NCBI GenBank assembly: GCA_012295275.1
Contig: CM022670.1
Span: 15,870,198-15,934,197 of the forward strand
DNA: 64,000 nucleotides
Origin: Chrysomallon squamiferum
Taxonomy: Eukaryota; Mollusca; Gastropoda; Neomphalida; Peltospiridae
Reading direction: 5' to 3'
Shown: in pieces, positions 62,263 to 64,000 of the stretch
How positions within the stretch are numbered: position 1 is the first letter of the stretch
How the letters are laid out: each line of letters starts with the position of its first letter
Made by a program: the position numbers and the translations under genes
Notes under the pieces: generated by a model
Seen by the model: the letters and a program-made list of their open reading frames with translations, nothing else
The model's database searches: none
Told to the model about the DNA's origin: nothing

Positions 62263-64000
62263 GTCTTTATAAACCGAACAAACACAATTTATGTCAGCTT
62301 ACTCATTAGTTTTATTGGTTTATGTAATTTGGAGACTATTACTCTGTCTGATGGACACAGTCTGAAATTTTTTAAAGATTTTATTCTGTAGTTTGATTAA
62401 CCTATTTTCATTCTGTTTTCTTAGCTTCAGTATTTTTTTTCAGTTTTTTTATAAATTTTATTTTTATTTAAAAAAAAAACTAGATCATAAAAAAAGAACA
62501 AAAAAAAAAAATGTAACTGAGAAGCTTGTGTCATAAACATAGTATAATAACTGACAAATAAAAGCATAATGAATTACAATAAAATGGTTTAAAAGTGCTT
62601 AGCACGCAGAGAGTCCAAATAATCTGCAGATCTCCTCTTTTCCTAATATGACAGCGCTCAGCAAGGCAGTAAAGAGCAGTGTTTAGTGGGGACACTGTGT
62701 TAGAACAACTGGGATAAATGAAGATCTGCCGCAAGGAGTACATGTAAAACCACCGTTTCCACATAAATCACAATTCTGATTGAACTGATAATGAGAATAA
62801 TGCAGATTTATCAGCATGCCCAGAGTGGATAAAACAAAGCAGAAATGTCGTTTTGTTGTAAAGAAAAAAAAATGTTATGTCACCTGATGCTGCTGATGTG
62901 ATCTTTTTTCTCTTCAGAAGATGAAGAAGCATTGAGATCAGTTTTTTGTTAAACACAAAATACATGTTATATAGATGTACAGTGAATGTGACTTTGTTCT
63001 TGTAAAGTCAAAGTAATACTGTCAGTGTACAGTTGTTATATGGATATTCAGTAATGTAGCTTTATTCTTGTAAAAACTAATAAAAGTGTAGTGTTTAGTG
63101 TAAACTGCTCTTACTGTCAGTAGTTAATGAGATTTTTTAATTAACTCAAATAATGGACACTGGATTCTCATGTTAACCTGATCTGTATGAACTGTTACAT
63201 GAATATGTGACTTTATTCTTGAAAATATTAAATACAAAATTAATAAAATTCTTATTTAACAAGAATGTGTTACACAATAATATAACTTTATTCTGGAGAA
63301 ATCAAATTTAATAATTTCAGTGTTATTAAAAAAAAAAAAAAATTTTAAATTCTTATCTTAATATTACTTCTTTTTTTATTAAATCAAAATAAAGGATATA
63401 AAAGGCAACATGTTTCAAGAAAATATTGCTTAAATGCACTTTTATAATAAAATAAAATGATAACCATATTGAAAAAAAAGCTAAACAAGACTGTAACACA
63501 TTTTCAAATCATTTCAGTGTCAGGATGAAAAATATATCTTGGTAACGTTACTGATGTTGCCAAATACTCTATACATAACTTGTGTGCAGCTGTTGTAGTT
63601 GCTGTAATTTTTTAACATAATAATTCATGTTCAGCTGTGACATAAATATTATTTAACATTAACAGTTGAAGTCTACATCATTCACAATAAGTATTTTTGC
63701 ATAACTTTTAAATGAAAATTTTAATTGATTTTTTTTTGTGGGTTTTTTTTTTCTCCAGTTTTCTTTTGTTTGGAGTTCATTGCTTTCTTTTATTTCACAC
63801 AAAAATGTATTCAAAAGAAAATATTTTTTTCAGATTTTTGTTTTTTTTTTAAATAAAATTTTTTCCAATTCTAAAAGTGGTCAAAACTTTACATGTAACA
63901 GATCAGAATTCAACAATAAATTAATATTTCATAAAATAAAAAAATAAAAATATTCAAAGAAAATGTATTTATAATATTTAAAAACATATAATTTTTTTTT
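62263..64000. other. AT-rich single-copy DNA, no gene seen
   Basis: A runs at about 62470, 62500 and 63330; T runs near 63730 and 63840. Repeated phrasing such as GTGACTTTGTTCTTGTAAA / GTAGCTTTATTCTTGTAAA (near 62988 and 63058) and TGTGACTTTATTCTTGAAAA (near 63205) hints at a very old dispersed or tandem duplication. Frames at 62531-62764 and 62768-62965 (minus) are unrecognised. Confidence 0.45.

Overview
This window is AT-rich eukaryotic, almost certainly metazoan, nuclear DNA with no complete protein-coding gene that I can support. The sequence is about 30% GC by eye, poor in CpG, and crowded with microsatellites (CT, AC/GT, AT, ATT/TAA, ATTT, ATGT, ATCC/CTGT) and A or T runs up to about 32 bases. 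It has no prokaryotic gene layout, and I see no rRNA, tRNA, CRISPR array or intact transposon. Repeat-laden, CpG-poor deserts of this type are common in molluscs, cephalopods included, but nothing here is taxon-diagnostic and a fish or other invertebrate is not excluded. Nearly all longer open frames are low-complexity translations of repeats or frames expected by chance.

Layout. 1-10 kb: AT-rich DNA with AC/GT repeats, an 81-bp CT array, a CpG-retaining block (3529-3732) and a long ATTT array. 9.2-9.5 kb: a short, protein-like open stretch behind a good splice acceptor. 10-20 kb: CT array, ATT arrays, several weak exon-like segments around 11.3, 15.2-16.1 and 16.4-16.7 kb, and a tandem pair of tRNA/SINE-like heads at 16.13 kb. 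20-32 kb: mostly single-copy DNA with poly-A/T tracts and moderately GC-rich blocks that could be conserved non-coding elements. 32-33 kb: a 250-bp A-rich simple-sequence field and, at 32717/32718, juxtaposed 3' and 5' splice sites of the kind used in recursive splicing of very long introns. 35-40 kb: an 18-bp palindrome, tri- and tetranucleotide fields, an 80-bp-scale duplication, and a possible terminal exon behind a CT array. 40.0-40.8 kb: a 32-bp minisatellite of about 24 copies. 41-50 kb: a CT/AT compound repeat, an enhancer-like block (46079-46420), a perfect hairpin, and a 150-190-bp five-copy tandem array running into another CT array. 50-64 kb: possible small exons near 52.2 and 53.0 kb, TAA arrays, a decayed DDE-transposase fragment (minus strand, 55410-55610), a 300-bp CA/TA field, single-copy blocks with transcription-factor-like sites, and an 11-copy array of about 46-50 bp (61728-62262).

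Interpretation. The simplest reading is that this is the inside of one very large intron or an intergenic desert beside a developmentally regulated gene. The recursive-splice motif and the plus-strand orientation of all the long CT arrays lean toward a plus-strand intron. That is inference; RNA-seq and cross-species alignment would settle it. The three longer-unit tandem arrays all carry repeated AT-rich cores of the TAATTA/AATTA/ATTAA type, which is the most unusual recurring structure in the window.
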